Positions 22,805-32,294 are shown, numbered from the stretch's first letter. The stretch: 64,000 nt of DNA from Rhizobium sp. NXC14 (GCF_002117485.1 NZ_CP021030.1:2979001-3043000), one strand, 5' to 3'. The notes: generated by a model not told the origin, from the sequence alone. Made by a program: numbers and translations.

Positions 22805-24261
22805 GATTTCAGTTCCTCCAAGGCCTTGCGCACCTCCGCATGATCGGAGAACGGCAGTGTGACGCTCCCGATCGTCTGCCCTTCCTCGTGCCCCTTGCCG
22901 GCGACGATCAGCGTATCGCCGGATTTCAGCATGCCAACCGCCTCACGGATAGCCGTGGCGCGATCGCCGATCTCGGAGGCGCAACCTGCTGCCGCCATGA
23001 TCTCGGCCCGGATCGCAGCCGGCTCCTCCGAACGCGGATTATCGTCGGTGACGATCACGACATCGGCAAGGCGGCAGGCGATTTCACCCATGATCGGCCG
23101 CTTGCCGCGGTCGCGGTCGCCGCCGCAGCCGAAGACGACGATGACGCGGCCGGTGGTGAAGGGCCTCACCGAATTCAGCACATTTTCCAACGCATCCGGC
23201 TTGTGGGCATAATCGACATAAGCAAGTGCGCCATCTTTGGTATGGCCGACCAGTTCGAGGCGGCCGGACGCGCCGACCAGTTTTTCAAGCGCCGCCATCG
23301 CGACCTTCGGCTCGACCCCCGTGGACATGGCAAGGCCTGCCGCGACCAGCGCATTGGCGACCTGGAAATCGCCGGCCAGTGGAATATCCACCTCGAAGAT
23401 CTCGTCACCGATATGGATCTCGGCCGTCTGCTTGTGGCGGAAATGCTCGACGCGTTTCAGCGACAGATATTGACCCTTGCGCCCGACGGTGCGGACGTCA
23501 TGACCGGCATCGGCAGCCACCTTGATGGCCTGCGCCGACCACGGATCGTCCGCGAAGACGACCGCCGGCGCACCCTTCGGCAGCAGCGTATCGAACAGCC
23601 GCATCTTGGCGGACATGTAGGCCTCGATCGTGGGATGATAATCCATGTGATCGCGGCCGAGATTGGTGAAGGCTGCGGCGGCGAGCCTGACACCGTCGAG
23701 ACGGCACTGGTCGAGGCCGTGACTGGAAGCCTCCATCGAGGCATGCGTAACACCCTCGTCGGCGAGCTCGGCCAGCAGTTTGTGCAACGACACCGGATCC
23801 GGCGTCGTCAGCGCGCCATATTCATTGCGCGTCGGCGAAACGACACCTGTTGTGCCGATCATCGCGGCTGCATGACCGGCATGTGCCCAGATCTGGCGGG
23901 TAAAAGAGGCGACCGAAGTCTTGCCTGCCGTGCCGGTGACGGCGACCATGGTTTCAGGCTGCCTGCCGTAAAAGCGGGCGGCGGCGATGGAAAGAAAGCG
24001 GCGCGGTTCTTTGACCGCAAGCACCGGGATGGGAGCATCGACAGCCTGGGAGGTGATCGCGACGGCGGCCCCGCGGCCGGCGGCATCCGCGATGAAGCCC
24101 GCGCCATCCGCCTTGGTGCCGGCGACCGCGACAAAAGCAATGCCCGGTTCCACCTTGCGGCTATCCGAAGACAGGCCTGAGATATCAAGCAAGCCTGCCG
24201 GGCCTTCGAGCTGTGCTTCAAGTTCCGGAAACTGATCTCCGGCCAGGTCTCGCAATTTCAT
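22801..24261 (-). CDS. murE: UDP-MurNAc-tripeptide synthetase MurE (meso-DAP adding)
   Basis: MurE adds the third stem residue. The DNPRSE motif near residue 407 is the known signature for meso-diaminopimelate, as expected of a Gram-negative. Other blocks are [18 protein letters not shown] at the UDP site, the P-loop [12 protein letters not shown] near 110 and [13 protein letters not shown] choose the ATG at 24261 ([10 protein letters not shown]), giving 486 residues, the usual family length; a start at 24321 would add 20 unconserved residues. A 66 nt gap separates it from ftsI. Confidence 0.95.
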   Translation of the reverse strand: MKLRDLAGDQFPELEAQLEGPAGLLDISGLSSDSRKVEPGIAFVAVAGTKADGAGFIADAAGRGAAVAITSQAVDAPIPVLAVKEPRRFLSIAAARFYGRQPETMVAVTGTAGKTSVASFTRQIWAHAGHAAAMIGTTGVVSPTRNEYGALTTPDPVSLHKLLAELADEGVTHASMEASSHGLDQCRLDGVRLAAAAFTNLGRDHMDYHPTIEAYMSAKMRLFDTLLPKGAPAVVFADDPWSAQAIKVAADAGHDVRTVGRKGQYLSLKRVEHFRHKQTAEIHIGDEIFEVDIPLAGDFQVANALVAAGLAMSTGVEPKVAMAALEKLVGASGRLELVGHTKDGALAYVDYAHKPDALENVLNSVRPFTTGRVIVVFGCGGDRDRGKRPIMGEIACRLADVVIVTDDNPRSEEPAAIRAEIMAAAGCASEIGDRATAIREAVGMLKSGDTLIVAGKGHEEGQTIGSVTLPFSDHAEVRKALEELKS

Positions 24262-24327
24262 CGAACGCACTTTTCTCTCTTGAAGCCGGTTCACCCCTCG
24301 CGAATCGGCGTCGGTATTCATTCACAC

Positions 24328-26085
24328 TCAATAAGACACCAGCAAGGCCGAACCGCCCTCCCCAAATTTCGGCTCGATGCCGAGAATGGGAGCCGCGCGG
24401 CGGATGATCTCACGAGCGATCGGGCCGGCAGTACCGGCGGAGATCGTTCCACCATATTGCTTTTCGCCTGTTTTCGGCTCGTCGCAGAAGGTGATGACGA
24501 CATATTGGGGATTATCGATCGGGAAGGCGGAGATGAAGGAGTTGAAGTTGAGCGTCGAGGAATAACGCCCGTTCACCACCTTGTCCGCCGTACCGGTCTT
24601 GCTGCCGACGGCAAAGCCCGGCACGCGGGCGACGCGCCCCGACCCCTTGTAGCCATTGAAATCCAGAAGGTAGCGCACTTCGTCGCTGGTCGACTTCTTG
24701 AGCACCTGCTTGGCGATCTGATCGGCCTCTTCGCGGGTGCGCGGCAGGAATGTCGGCTCGATCAGTTTGCCGCCGTTCACCAGAGCAGCTGCCGCCACGC
24801 CCGTCTGCAGCGCGGTCGTCGAAACACCGTGACCGAAGGAAATCGTGATCGAATTGATTTTCTTCCAGACACGCGGCTGGCTCGGCATCTTCACTTCCGG
24901 CAACTCGGTCTGCATCTTCGTCAACAGGCCGAGTTTGGTCAGATAATCCTTCTGCGAGTCGATGCCGACGAGATCGATCACGCGCGCCGTGCCGATGTTC
25001 GAGGAGTACTGGAAGATTTCGGGAACAGTCAGCCAGCGGCGCTGCCCGTGAAAGTCATGGATGGTGAAGCCGCCGATATAGATCGGCTTGCTGGCGTCGA
25101 ACGTGTCCGACATCTTCACCTTGCCGCTGTCGAGCGCCATCGCCAGCGAGAAGGTCTTGAACGTCGACCCCATTTCGAAGGTGCCGTTCGTCATCCGGTT
25201 GAGCCAGCCTTCCTTGGCGCCCTCCTGCGGATTGTTCGGATCGAAGTCGGGGGCCGATGCCATGCCGAGCACTTCCCCGGTGTGCACGTCGATAACAGCC
25301 GCGCCGGCCCCCTTGGACTGGAAATTGTTGACGGCGTTGACAACCGCATCGCGAACGATGTTCTGCACGCGCAGGTCGATCGACAGCCGCACCGGCTCGA
25401 GCGGCTGGTCGCTCGTCATCCCGACCGAGGCGAGATCGGCGAGCCCTTGGTCGTCGATAAACTTCTCCATGCCGGCCACGCCGCGGTTGTCGATGTTGAC
25501 ATAGCCGAGGATGTGCGCCGCGGTCGAGCCGCCGGGATAGAAGCGGCGCTTCTCCGGCCGGAAGCCGATGCCGGGAATGCCGAGCGCCAGGATCTGGCTC
25601 TGCTGCTTCGGCGTCAGCTGCCGGCGCAGCCAGGCGAAATGCGAGCTCTTGACGGAAAGCTTCTTGTAGGTGTCCTTGACGTCGAGCTCCGGCAGAACAG
25701 TTGCAAGCTTCTCCACCGCCTCGTCGACGTCAACGATCTTGTTCGGCTCGGCAAACAGCGAGACCGTTCGGATGTCGGTCGCCAGCACCTCGCCGTTGCG
25801 ATCGAGAATGTCGGGCCGCGAGGCCATCAGCCGGTCGGGCGGCAGGATGCTGGAGACGACCTCCTGATCCTTCATGGCATATTCGACCAGACGGCCACCG
25901 ATGACGACATAGACACCCATGAAGCCAAGGATCAGCAGCCCTACGCGGCTTTTTGCCTGCCCCGTCTTCTTCTTGCGCGACCCCTCGATGGCCACGCCGG
26001 CAGAAGGGCCGCCGAAGCGGTTATAGACGCCGGCGGAGAAATGCGCCTGGCTCTTCAGGACCATGATGCGGGAAAGAAACGACAT
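24328..26085 (-). CDS. ftsI: peptidoglycan D,D-transpeptidase FtsI (PBP3)
   Basis: FtsI cross-links septal peptidoglycan with FtsW. The 585-residue class B penicillin-binding protein has a cytoplasmic basic stretch, one membrane anchor (LLILGFMGVYVVIGG, about residues 49-66) and a pedestal domain with PPDRLMASRPDILDRNG. The transpeptidase domain has the catalytic SxxK as STFK near 300, SxN as SSN near 350 and KTG as SKTGTADK near 490. The ATG shares one base with the ftsL stop (TAATG), so the two divisome partners are coupled. Confidence 0.97.
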   Translation of the reverse strand: MSFLSRIMVLKSQAHFSAGVYNRFGGPSAGVAIEGSRKKKTGQAKSRVGLLILGFMGVYVVIGGRLVEYAMKDQEVVSSILPPDRLMASRPDILDRNGEVLATDIRTVSLFAEPNKIVDVDEAVEKLATVLPELDVKDTYKKLSVKSSHFAWLRRQLTPKQQSQILALGIPGIGFRPEKRRFYPGGSTAAHILGYVNIDNRGVAGMEKFIDDQGLADLASVGMTSDQPLEPVRLSIDLRVQNIVRDAVVNAVNNFQSKGAGAAVIDVHTGEVLGMASAPDFDPNNPQEGAKEGWLNRMTNGTFEMGSTFKTFSLAMALDSGKVKMSDTFDASKPIYIGGFTIHDFHGQRRWLTVPEIFQYSSNIGTARVIDLVGIDSQKDYLTKLGLLTKMQTELPEVKMPSQPRVWKKINSITISFGHGVSTTALQTGVAAAALVNGGKLIEPTFLPRTREEADQIAKQVLKKSTSDEVRYLLDFNGYKGSGRVARVPGFAVGSKTGTADKVVNGRYSSTLNFNSFISAFPIDNPQYVVITFCDEPKTGEKQYGGTISAGTAGPIAREIIRRAAPILGIEPKFGEGGSALLVSY

Positions 26086-26573
26086 TATTCCACCGACCCC
26101 GTTTCGATCTCGTCTGCTTCATCCGCCACCACACCACGCTGCTCGACAGCGTCGCGCTGCTGTGCCGCGCCGCGTGGCACGGGCATCGGCGGGGGCTGCG
26201 CTTTGCCGGTCGCGCCTTTGGCGCTGGCCACGGTCGCACCCTTGGCACCGGCTTTGGCCTCCGTTACGTCGGGTACCGGAACCTCGGATTTCAGCATCGG
26301 CAGCTCCTTCGCATGCACGAGCGCCGTCGAATCCGTCGGCTGCAGCTGCAATTCCGCATTGTAGGCGTTGACCAGCCGCTCCAGCCGGTTCGGCTGCGAT
26401 TGCAGCGCCCAATCGGCCTTGAGAAGATCGATTGTGTCCTTCTCGAGTTTGATCTCGGCTTCGAGGCGATGAACCTCCTCGAGCTTCAATTCGGCGCGAT
26501 GCTTGATCGTGTAGGTGACGGCGGCAGTCGCCGTCATGACGCCGATGAGCACGAGATCGAACGTTTTCAGCAT
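26085..26573 (-). CDS. ftsL: cell division protein FtsL
   Basis: FtsL is the small bitopic protein that forms a coiled-coil complex with FtsB and FtsQ. The 162-residue product has a transmembrane helix at about residues 5-22 (LVLIGVMTATAAVTYTI). A periplasmic heptad-rich helix at 25-70 follows (LEEVHRLEAEIKLEKDTIDL), ending in the conserved QPNRLERLVN motif. A low-complexity Ala/Gly/Pro/Gln tail of about 80 residues makes it longer than the enterobacterial protein. The start at 26573 lies one base after the rsmH stop; a longer open frame upstream is the shadow of rsmH. Confidence 0.93.
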   Translation of the reverse strand: MLKTFDLVLIGVMTATAAVTYTIKHRAELKLEEVHRLEAEIKLEKDTIDLLKADWALQSQPNRLERLVNAYNAELQLQPTDSTALVHAKELPMLKSEVPVPDVTEAKAGAKGATVASAKGATGKAQPPPMPVPRGAAQQRDAVEQRGVVADEADEIETGSVE

Positions 26574-26574
26574 G

Positions 26575-27600
26575 TCAACCTCCGAGCTTTCCGAGAGAGG
26601 CAAGATTGGGAAACCCGAAGAGCGACATATCCGCCGCCTCGGCGGCCGCCTCCGTCCGCAGGCCTGCGCGCAGCTTGGCGGAGCGGGCGCGCGGATTGGC
26701 TTCGGCCTCCGCCTCGCTCGCCGAGACCATCGGCTTGCCGATCGCCGTGAAGGTCGCCGCCCGCTCATGTGCGGCCGGCAGGTGCCGCGAGCCCGTCGCC
26801 TTGCCGGCGCGGTCGGAGAAGAATTTCTTGACGATGCGGTCTTCAAGCGAATGAAAGGTCACGACGACGAGCCGGCCGCCGGGCTTCAGAGCTCGTTCCG
26901 CCGCAAACAATGCCTGCGCCAGTTCCCCGAGTTCGTCATTGACGAAAATGCGCAAGGCCTGGAAGACGCGCGTCGCGGGATGGATCTTGTCCTTCATCTT
27001 GCGCGGGGTGACCAGCTCGATGAGGCCGGCAAGATCGCGGGTCGTTTCGAAGGGCTTTTCCTCGCGCCGCTTCTCAATCGCATGTGCGATTCGCGGCGCT
27101 TGGTTTTCCTCACCGAGAAAATGGAAGATGCGGATCAGATCCGCGACCTTGGCGCGATTGACGACATCGGCGGCCGAAACACCTGTTGCCGACATGCGCA
27201 TGTCGAGCGGCCCGCTCTTCTGGAAGGAGAAGCCGCGCTCGGGCTCATCGATCTGCATGGAAGAGACGCCGATATCGAGCACGACGCCGTCGAGCCCGCC
27301 CCGCGGCGCATGATCGGCGAGATTCGAGAACTGCGAGTGAATGAGCGTGAGACGACCGGCATGGGCGGCAACCATGGCCTGGCCTGCGGCAATTGCGCTG
27401 GGATCGCGATCGAGCGCGATCACCTCGGCGCCGGCCGCAAGAATGGCCGCGCTATAACCACCCGCGCCGAATGTACCGTCGAGAATGAGCTTGCCGGGTG
27501 CGGGCGAGAGCGCCGCGAGGACTTCATTGAGAAGAACAGGAATGTGACGAACCGGTCCGCCACCGGCATCAGCTGAACCTCCGCCAGGATTCGTCACCAT
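26575..27600 (-). CDS. rsmH: 16S rRNA (cytosine1402-N4)-methyltransferase RsmH
   Basis: RsmH (formerly MraW) methylates N4 of C1402 in the decoding centre of 16S rRNA with S-adenosylmethionine. The 341-residue protein begins with [13 protein letters not shown] and has the SAM motif [17 protein letters not shown] near residue 40 and [10 protein letters not shown]. The family signatures [18 protein letters not shown] near 113 and [12 protein letters not shown] near 230 follow, with the [16 protein letters not shown] block. I place the start at the ATG after AAGGAAC/GAGGGA; it lies 17 nt from the mraZ stop. Longer open frames upstream are shadows of mraZ. Confidence 0.96.
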   Translation of the reverse strand: MVTNPGGGSADAGGGPVRHIPVLLNEVLAALSPAPGKLILDGTFGAGGYSAAILAAGAEVIALDRDPSAIAAGQAMVAAHAGRLTLIHSQFSNLADHAPRGGLDGVVLDIGVSSMQIDEPERGFSFQKSGPLDMRMSATGVSAADVVNRAKVADLIRIFHFLGEENQAPRIAHAIEKRREEKPFETTRDLAGLIELVTPRKMKDKIHPATRVFQALRIFVNDELGELAQALFAAERALKPGGRLVVVTFHSLEDRIVKKFFSDRAGKATGSRHLPAAHERAATFTAIGKPMVSASEAEAEANPRARSAKLRAGLRTEAAAEAADMSLFGFPNLASLGKLGG

Positions 27601-27617
27601 TCCGTTCCCTCGTTCCT

Positions 27618-28055
27618 TCAGGAACGCTTGCCCGCCAGCTTGCGCTCCCCTCGTGCCTGCGCCTGCGCAGCCAAGAATACCTGCGGCTGCCAGAGCTGAA
27701 AATGATCCGCCCGACCGACGAAGGTCACTTCGTCCGAGACGCCGGTGAAGTCGCGGATGAAATCCGTGACCATTAGCCGCCCCTCGGCATCGAGCTTCAT
27801 GAAGACCCCGCCTCCGTGGATCAGAAGCGACATCGCGTTCGCGTCCGGCGAAAACGGATCTTCCGCAGCAATCTGCCGCTCGAATCTTTCGAGAAGATCC
27901 GGGCCACCGACGCTGATTGCCGGAAACACAAAGTCCTGGAAACAGTAGAGCTCCTGGACGTTGCGCTGCGCCAGCACGGAACGGAATGCCGAAGGCACGG
28001 AAACCCTGCCCTTGGCGTCGATCCTGTTGGTCGCGTTCGAAAGGAAGCGGCTCAT
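27618..28055 (-). CDS. mraZ: transcriptional regulator MraZ
   Basis: MraZ is the first gene of most dcw clusters and encodes an AbrB-fold DNA-binding ring that represses its own promoter. The 145-residue protein begins [20 protein letters not shown] and has the two tandem SpoVT/AbrB half-domains: [13 protein letters not shown] near residue 13 and [14 protein letters not shown] near 92, the second with the canonical DxxGR. An ATG four codons upstream (MFRV) is an alternative. The predicted transcript start near 28223 gives a 5' leader of about 170 nt. The operator is described separately. Confidence 0.95.
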   Translation of the reverse strand: MSRFLSNATNRIDAKGRVSVPSAFRSVLAQRNVQELYCFQDFVFPAISVGGPDLLERFERQIAAEDPFSPDANAMSLLIHGGGVFMKLDAEGRLMVTDFIRDFTGVSDEVTFVGRADHFQLWQPQVFLAAQAQARGERKLAGKRS

Positions 28056-28228
28056 GACTCGAAACATCCGTTTCCGTAGGGAGCCGGACAAAAAGACGCC
28101 CGAAAGTCCCAATATCAGGCACAGCTTCGCAAGCCGGATGAACCAAATCCCACCCGACGCATCCGGAAAGGAAGACGCCTTTGCTTTGCGATGAATGGGC
28201 AAATGATTGCCCTGATGCAGTGCGCATT

Positions 28229-28263
28229 TGGGATAGCATGGGACCATATGGGCGTCAATGGGA
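28229..28263 (+). promoter_or_regulatory. MraZ operator: four TGGGN repeats with 10 bp period
   Basis: TGGGA, TGGGA, TGGGC and TGGGA begin at 28229, 28239, 28249 and 28259, each separated by exactly 5 nt. This is the known MraZ-box architecture (TGGGN repeats with 5 nt spacers). The repeats read on the strand opposite mraZ and cover the putative -35 to -10 region, about 175 nt upstream of the mraZ start. Two further isolated TCCCA pentamers occur in the leader (28106-28110 and 28148-28152). Confidence 0.85.
28231..28259 (-). promoter_or_regulatory. putative mraZ/dcw promoter
   Basis: On the minus strand ATTGAC (28259-28254) and CTATCC (28236-28231) are separated by 17 nt. This resembles the rhizobial housekeeping consensus CTTGAC-N17-CTATAT at nine of twelve positions. 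The MraZ boxes overlap both elements, fitting repression by occlusion. A TTAA-N7-TTAGC element lies just upstream at 28315-28330. Confidence 0.6.
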
Positions 28264-28405
28264 TACGCCCGTTTTGCAACGGACGCATGATCAAACATTT
28301 ATAAGCTGTTAAGTTTAACAAAGGGTTAGCGGCGCCATTTTCAGCTTGGCGCGCATTGGTAGCGTGACACAAACAAACAACCAAAAACTGCATTAATTTA
28401 GCTTG

Positions 28406-28427
28406 AAAACAGCTGGTTTCAGCAGCT
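28406..28427 (-). terminator. possible rnpB terminator
   Basis: On the minus strand AGCTG and CAGCT can form a 5 bp stem followed by GTTTTC, about 42 nt after the mature 3' end of the RNase P RNA. The stem is short, so this is only a weak terminator candidate. Confidence 0.3.
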
Positions 28428-28468
28428 TAGGGTGAAGTCCCGGCCCTGCCGCAGCACGGATGTTAATC

Positions 28469-28864
28469 GCCAGTTGGCCTGTAAGCCGGGTTCTGTATGG
28501 CTCCGGCGTGAACCGGAACGTGGCAGCCATTCCTCTGGGGCAGCGCTCGCACGCTGCCTCACGCAACCCACCCGGATGACTGGCCTGGAAACCGGCCGGA
28601 GAGCCTTTCGGCCCGCCGCGTCATCCCTATTCGGTCTTGCTCCCGGTGGGGTTTACCGTGCCATATCCGTTGCCGGAGATGCGGTGGGCTCTTACCCCAC
28701 CCTTTCACCCTTACCTGTCATGACAGGCGGTTTGCTTTCTGTGGCACTTTCCCTGAGGTCGCCCTCGCCGGACGTTATCCGGCACCGTGTTTCCGTGGAG
28801 CCCGGACTTTCCTCACCTTACCGCCTTTCGGCATTGGTAAAGCGCGGCTGCCCGGCCAACTGGC
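28469..28864 (-). ncRNA. rnpB: RNase P RNA (M1 RNA, bacterial type A)
   Basis: This is the catalytic RNA that matures the 5' ends of tRNAs. All universal blocks are present on the minus strand: GAGGAAAGTCCGGGC (P4 5' strand, at 28800-28814), AGTGCCACAGAAAGC in the middle, and ACAGAACCCGGCTTAC followed by AGGCC (P4 3' strand, 28476-28496). The ends are set by the P1 helix, GCCAGTTGGC at the 5' end pairing perfectly with GCCAACTGGC at the 3' end; the true transcript may extend a few bases further. A CTATAT -10-like hexamer lies upstream at 28910-28905 and a GGGCTC/GAGCCC hairpin could form in the precursor leader. Any open frame through this region is not a gene. Confidence 0.96.
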
Positions 28865-28919
28865 AGGGCTCCCATAAACGAGAGAGCCCGTAATTGCTAC
28901 TGAAATATAGGGGACAGGC

Positions 28920-30095
28920 TTAACGGAAATTAGGTGTGAAATCCGTGGAGTAGCCCTGTTCGTTGATTCTGCCTGACAAAAGCAGCTCCGCGCCGAGCCT
29001 GCCGATTTCGTCCGAACTCTTGGCCGAGGTGCCGGCGCAGCCCGTCAGCACCGCAATCCTGGGCGAAGAGGTATAGCCGATCATCGGATAGCTGCTTTCC
29101 GTAAACGAGACGACGCAGGCGGCCGTCGAAATCGACAGCGGCGTCATATCAGGCACGAGGTCGGCGATGATGCGCTGCAGATGCGAGCGCACGCTCTCGC
29201 GCCCTTCGGTCCTGAACCAGCCCCGCATCTCGATGTCGTTGTGTAAAATCAGATCGTCGGGATCGCCGCCGATCTTCAGGTAGAGTTTGCCATCGGGATA
29301 ACGGATCGGCGGCAGCAGATAGATGTGGATGCCGGGCACGTCGAGAATGAGTGACGGCATCGCCCCAAGCCGGAGCGCATCAGCCTCGCCGACCTGGAAT
29401 AGCGTGACGGTCCGGCCATAAATCGTCATGGCAACTGGCCGTGGCAACAGATTCTCGGCAATGGAAAATCCGCCCGCCGCCAGCAGCACCTTTTCACCGC
29501 GATAGGTGAGGCCTCCGGCAGTGTTGACGGTCGCCAGCCCGCCCTCCTCGCGGATCGAGACCACATGATCCCGGATGACAGTCGCGCCTGCCCTTTCTGC
29601 CAGCAGTGATTGCGCATTCACCAGTTTGCGGGGACTGATATGTCCGGCGCCTCTCGCCTCGAACACACCTGCACTGCCGGCGGGAAAGGCAAAGAAGGGA
29701 AATGAAGTCTTCAATCCGCCCACGTCCAGAAGCCTGGTCTCGACGCCGAGCGAAACGGCGGCCTGCCGAGTCCTTTCAAGATAATCGCTTCCATCAGGCG
29801 CGACGACGACGCAGCCGGCCTCCCGATAGAAGTCGATGCCGCTCTCGTTCGCGATCTCCCGGTAGCGACCGATCGAGCGATTGGCGAGCAGCGCCCAGTT
29901 GCGGTCGGGATCGATGGTGCGGGTAATGCGCCCCTCGTCGTAATGGCTGGCGAAAACGCCTTGATGCGCCTTGCGATCACCAGGCTCGTCCGGGCCGATC
30001 ACAGCGACACCATCCGTCTGCCGCGCCAGATGCCGCGCGGCAGCGGCTCCCATCAGCCCGCGGCCGACGACGATATATTTGAAATCGACTGCCAT
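28920..30095 (-). CDS. FAD-dependent oxidoreductase, DAO family (copy 1)
   Basis: The 391-residue protein belongs to the D-amino-acid oxidase/sarcosine oxidase superfamily. An N-terminal dinucleotide-binding motif (IVVGRGLMGAAAARHLA, GxGxxG at about residues 10-15) binds FAD. The middle has the usual substrate-domain strands and the C-terminus the second FAD contact (IAVLTGCAGTSAKSSDEIGR). No signal peptide is present. The substrate is unknown; secondary or N-methyl amino acids are typical of relatives. It lies 10 nt downstream of a homologous gene sharing MAVDF at the start, HYDEGRITRT, PPIRYPDGK.YLK.GGD and the AKSSDE.GRLGA ending, so the pair is a tandem duplication that has diverged strongly. 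Confidence 0.85.
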   Translation of the reverse strand: MAVDFKYIVVGRGLMGAAAARHLARQTDGVAVIGPDEPGDRKAHQGVFASHYDEGRITRTIDPDRNWALLANRSIGRYREIANESGIDFYREAGCVVVAPDGSDYLERTRQAAVSLGVETRLLDVGGLKTSFPFFAFPAGSAGVFEARGAGHISPRKLVNAQSLLAERAGATVIRDHVVSIREEGGLATVNTAGGLTYRGEKVLLAAGGFSIAENLLPRPVAMTIYGRTVTLFQVGEADALRLGAMPSLILDVPGIHIYLLPPIRYPDGKLYLKIGGDPDDLILHNDIEMRGWFRTEGRESVRSHLQRIIADLVPDMTPLSISTAACVVSFTESSYPMIGYTSSPRIAVLTGCAGTSAKSSDEIGRLGAELLLSGRINEQGYSTDFTPNFR

Positions 30096-30105
30096 GATAT
30101 TCCTC

Positions 30106-31293
30106 TCAAGTGAAGACTGGCGTCAGCTCGCGGCCGAAATCCTCATCCCCGAGCCGCCCTTCCCTGAGAAGCACGGCGCCGAGACGCCCGAGTTCATCGG
30201 AGGATTTGGCCGCGACGAAATTGCCGCCGGTCAGCACTGCGACCCGCGGCGACGGCGTGAAGCCGACGTAGGGATAACCGGTCGGCGTGAAATTCGCCAC
30301 GCACGGAGCCGACGTGGCCGGACAGCCGGCAAGCTCCGGCATCAGTTGCAGGGCGATGCGCGAGAGATGATCGCGCTCGGCCACACTGCCGTCGGAACGG
30401 AACCACGTGCCGGCCTCTTCCAGCCGGCTGAAGGAAAGCGCTTCGGTATCGCCGCCAAGCTTCAGATAGGTCTTGCCGTCGGGATAACGCACCGGCGGCA
30501 GGATATAGATGTGGTCCTCCTCCCGGTCGCCAAGCACGATGGTCGACGGCATGTCGCCGAAAACCGCCATCTCGCGCTCGCCGATTTCGTAGAAGACAAC
30601 GGTGCGCGCCATCACTCTCAAATCGACGGGACGCGGCAGCAGGGCATGGAAATTGCTGAAAGCCCCGGCCGCGACCAACACGCGCTCGGCGCTGTAGCTT
30701 CTGTCGCCGGCCGTCACCTCGACATGGGAGCCTGTATCGCGCACCGACGTCACGGTCGCGTCGATCAGCAAGACGCCGCCCTCCTCGGCAAGCTTGGCTT
30801 GCGCGCGCACCAGGGCCCGCGGATTGATGTGCCCGGCGCGCTTGCGCTCGAAATACCCAATGAAATCAGGACCGAGGGTAAGATAGGGAAAACGCTGCCC
30901 GAGCTCCGCCGGCGCGACGGTTTCGATATCGCTGCCGAGCCTTCGGCTGACGGCCAGCGCCCTCAGAAGAAAATCCTGCTCATCCCTAGGCGGCGGACCG
31001 GTAAAGAGGCAGCCGACTTCCGAAAAGAAGGAAATGCCGCTCTTCGCCTCGATCTCGCGGTAGCGCCCGAGCGCCCGCGCGGCGAAGGTTCCCCAGGCAA
31101 GATTGCCGTCGAAGGTGCGGGTAATGCGTGCTTCGTCATAATGGCTGGCAAAGACGCCGTGATGGACCTTGCGCTCCTCGGGCTCCGGCGGGCCGATCAG
31201 CGCGATGCCGTCGGCCATGGAGGAGAGGTGCCGTGCCGCCGCCGCCCCCATCATGCCGCGCCCGATGACGATGAACCTGAAATCGACTGCCAT
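30106..31293 (-). CDS. FAD-dependent oxidoreductase, DAO family (copy 2)
   Basis: This is the upstream member of the tandem pair, with 395 residues. It has the FAD motif IVIGRGMMGAAAARHLS at its start, a central region with AGHINPRALVRAQAKL and PPVRYPDGKTYLKLGGD, and the C-terminal NFVAAKSSDELGRLGA segment that corresponds to copy 1. Both proteins conserve HYDE.RITRT near residue 55, possibly at the active site. The two genes are separated by 10 nt and are presumably co-transcribed. Divergence between them suggests two related substrates or a two-subunit enzyme; neither can be shown here. Confidence 0.85.
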   Translation of the reverse strand: MAVDFRFIVIGRGMMGAAAARHLSSMADGIALIGPPEPEERKVHHGVFASHYDEARITRTFDGNLAWGTFAARALGRYREIEAKSGISFFSEVGCLFTGPPPRDEQDFLLRALAVSRRLGSDIETVAPAELGQRFPYLTLGPDFIGYFERKRAGHINPRALVRAQAKLAEEGGVLLIDATVTSVRDTGSHVEVTAGDRSYSAERVLVAAGAFSNFHALLPRPVDLRVMARTVVFYEIGEREMAVFGDMPSTIVLGDREEDHIYILPPVRYPDGKTYLKLGGDTEALSFSRLEEAGTWFRSDGSVAERDHLSRIALQLMPELAGCPATSAPCVANFTPTGYPYVGFTPSPRVAVLTGGNFVAAKSSDELGRLGAVLLREGRLGDEDFGRELTPVFT

Positions 31294-31409
31294 ATCTCAC
31301 CTCATCTCGAGGTGGCCCACCTCGTTTCGAGCTGGGATATCATGGCGCGCGTGCCGATTCATATCGCAAAAACAGTGGCGGAGGATTTTCCTCCGGTCCG
31401 CTCGGCGGC

Positions 31410-32033
31410 TCAGTCGAGCATTGCCAGGACCTTACCGCAATACGTCTTCGAGACCGGGTTCATGCGCGTTGCGCCGTGGCCGGCATTATACTTGAGGATG
31501 GTGTTGCAGGTCTCTCCACCACCGAGATCATGAGCAGCAGCCAGATATTTCATGCCGTACTTGATGTTGGTTTCCGGATCGAACAGCCCCTTGGCGCTGC
31601 CGGAATAACCCATCATGCGGGCCGTTGCAGGCTTTATCTGCATCAGGCCGATTTCACCGTGGCTGCCACGTGCATTCGGATTGAAATTGCTTTCGACGCG
31701 GATGACCGCGGTCGCAAGCGCAACCGGTACAGCATATTGGTTCGCATATTTGCTGATCAGCGCGGAATAGGAATTGCCGGAAACATTGGCGACGGGATAA
31801 CCGCTCTGGCGTTCGACCGTCTTCAGCGGGCGTTCCGCCGTCTTGAGCGGACGCTTCGCCGGCTTGACCGAACGTTCCGCTTTCTTCAACGGACGCTCTG
31901 CCTTCTTCAAAGGACGCTCGACTTTCTTCACCGGCGCATCGGCTCGCACACCCCAATCATTCGCAAACGCAAAGCTATTTCCCGCCAGCACCATGCCAAC
32001 GCATGTTGCAGCAACAACAATCAGTTTTCTCAT
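31410..32033 (-). CDS. secreted lytic transglycosylase with Lys-rich heptad repeats
   Basis: The 207-residue protein has a Sec signal peptide (MRKLIVVAATCVGMVLAGNS, cleavage likely after AFA). Then come about six tandem seven-residue units of the type ERPLKKA (residues 33-75). Last is a compact SLT/goose-lysozyme-like catalytic domain with the glutamate in VIRVESNFNPNA and the motifs GEIGLMQIKPATARMMGY and LKYNAGHG. It should cleave the glycan strand of peptidoglycan in the periplasm; the positively charged repeat may contact the wall or DNA-like polyanions (inference). The start at 32033 gives a clean signal peptide; the upstream extension to 32087 does not. Confidence 0.88.
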   Translation of the reverse strand: MRKLIVVAATCVGMVLAGNSFAFANDWGVRADAPVKKVERPLKKAERPLKKAERSVKPAKRPLKTAERPLKTVERQSGYPVANVSGNSYSALISKYANQYAVPVALATAVIRVESNFNPNARGSHGEIGLMQIKPATARMMGYSGSAKGLFDPETNIKYGMKYLAAAHDLGGGETCNTILKYNAGHGATRMNPVSKTYCGKVLAMLD

Positions 32034-32294
32034 GTAGTCTTGAACACTCCGACCCAAAGAATTTCCGGACGCGCGCCTCGCTGTCATAATGAATACCAGA
32101 TCAAGGACCGATCGGGATTCACGGTAATTCTTATCGTTTCACATATCGCTCGTGGTTTAACTCGAAAAACAACCCCGAGCACCGCTTGGCGGACGTTCTT
32201 AGACCATCGCAATGAGGAAATAATAGGGAAATGATGTGGCAGGCCGAATTTCGCGCTGCAATGCGGAATTTCGCGTCTCAGTAATTTCCGAGAA

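Noticed and set aside
24280..26364. 694-codon plus-strand open frame opposite ftsI
   Set aside because: Shadow of ftsI and ftsL codon bias; no domain or start signal.
28432..28893. 153-codon plus-strand open frame
   Set aside because: It lies across the RNase P RNA gene on the opposite strand; the conserved RNA motifs explain the sequence.
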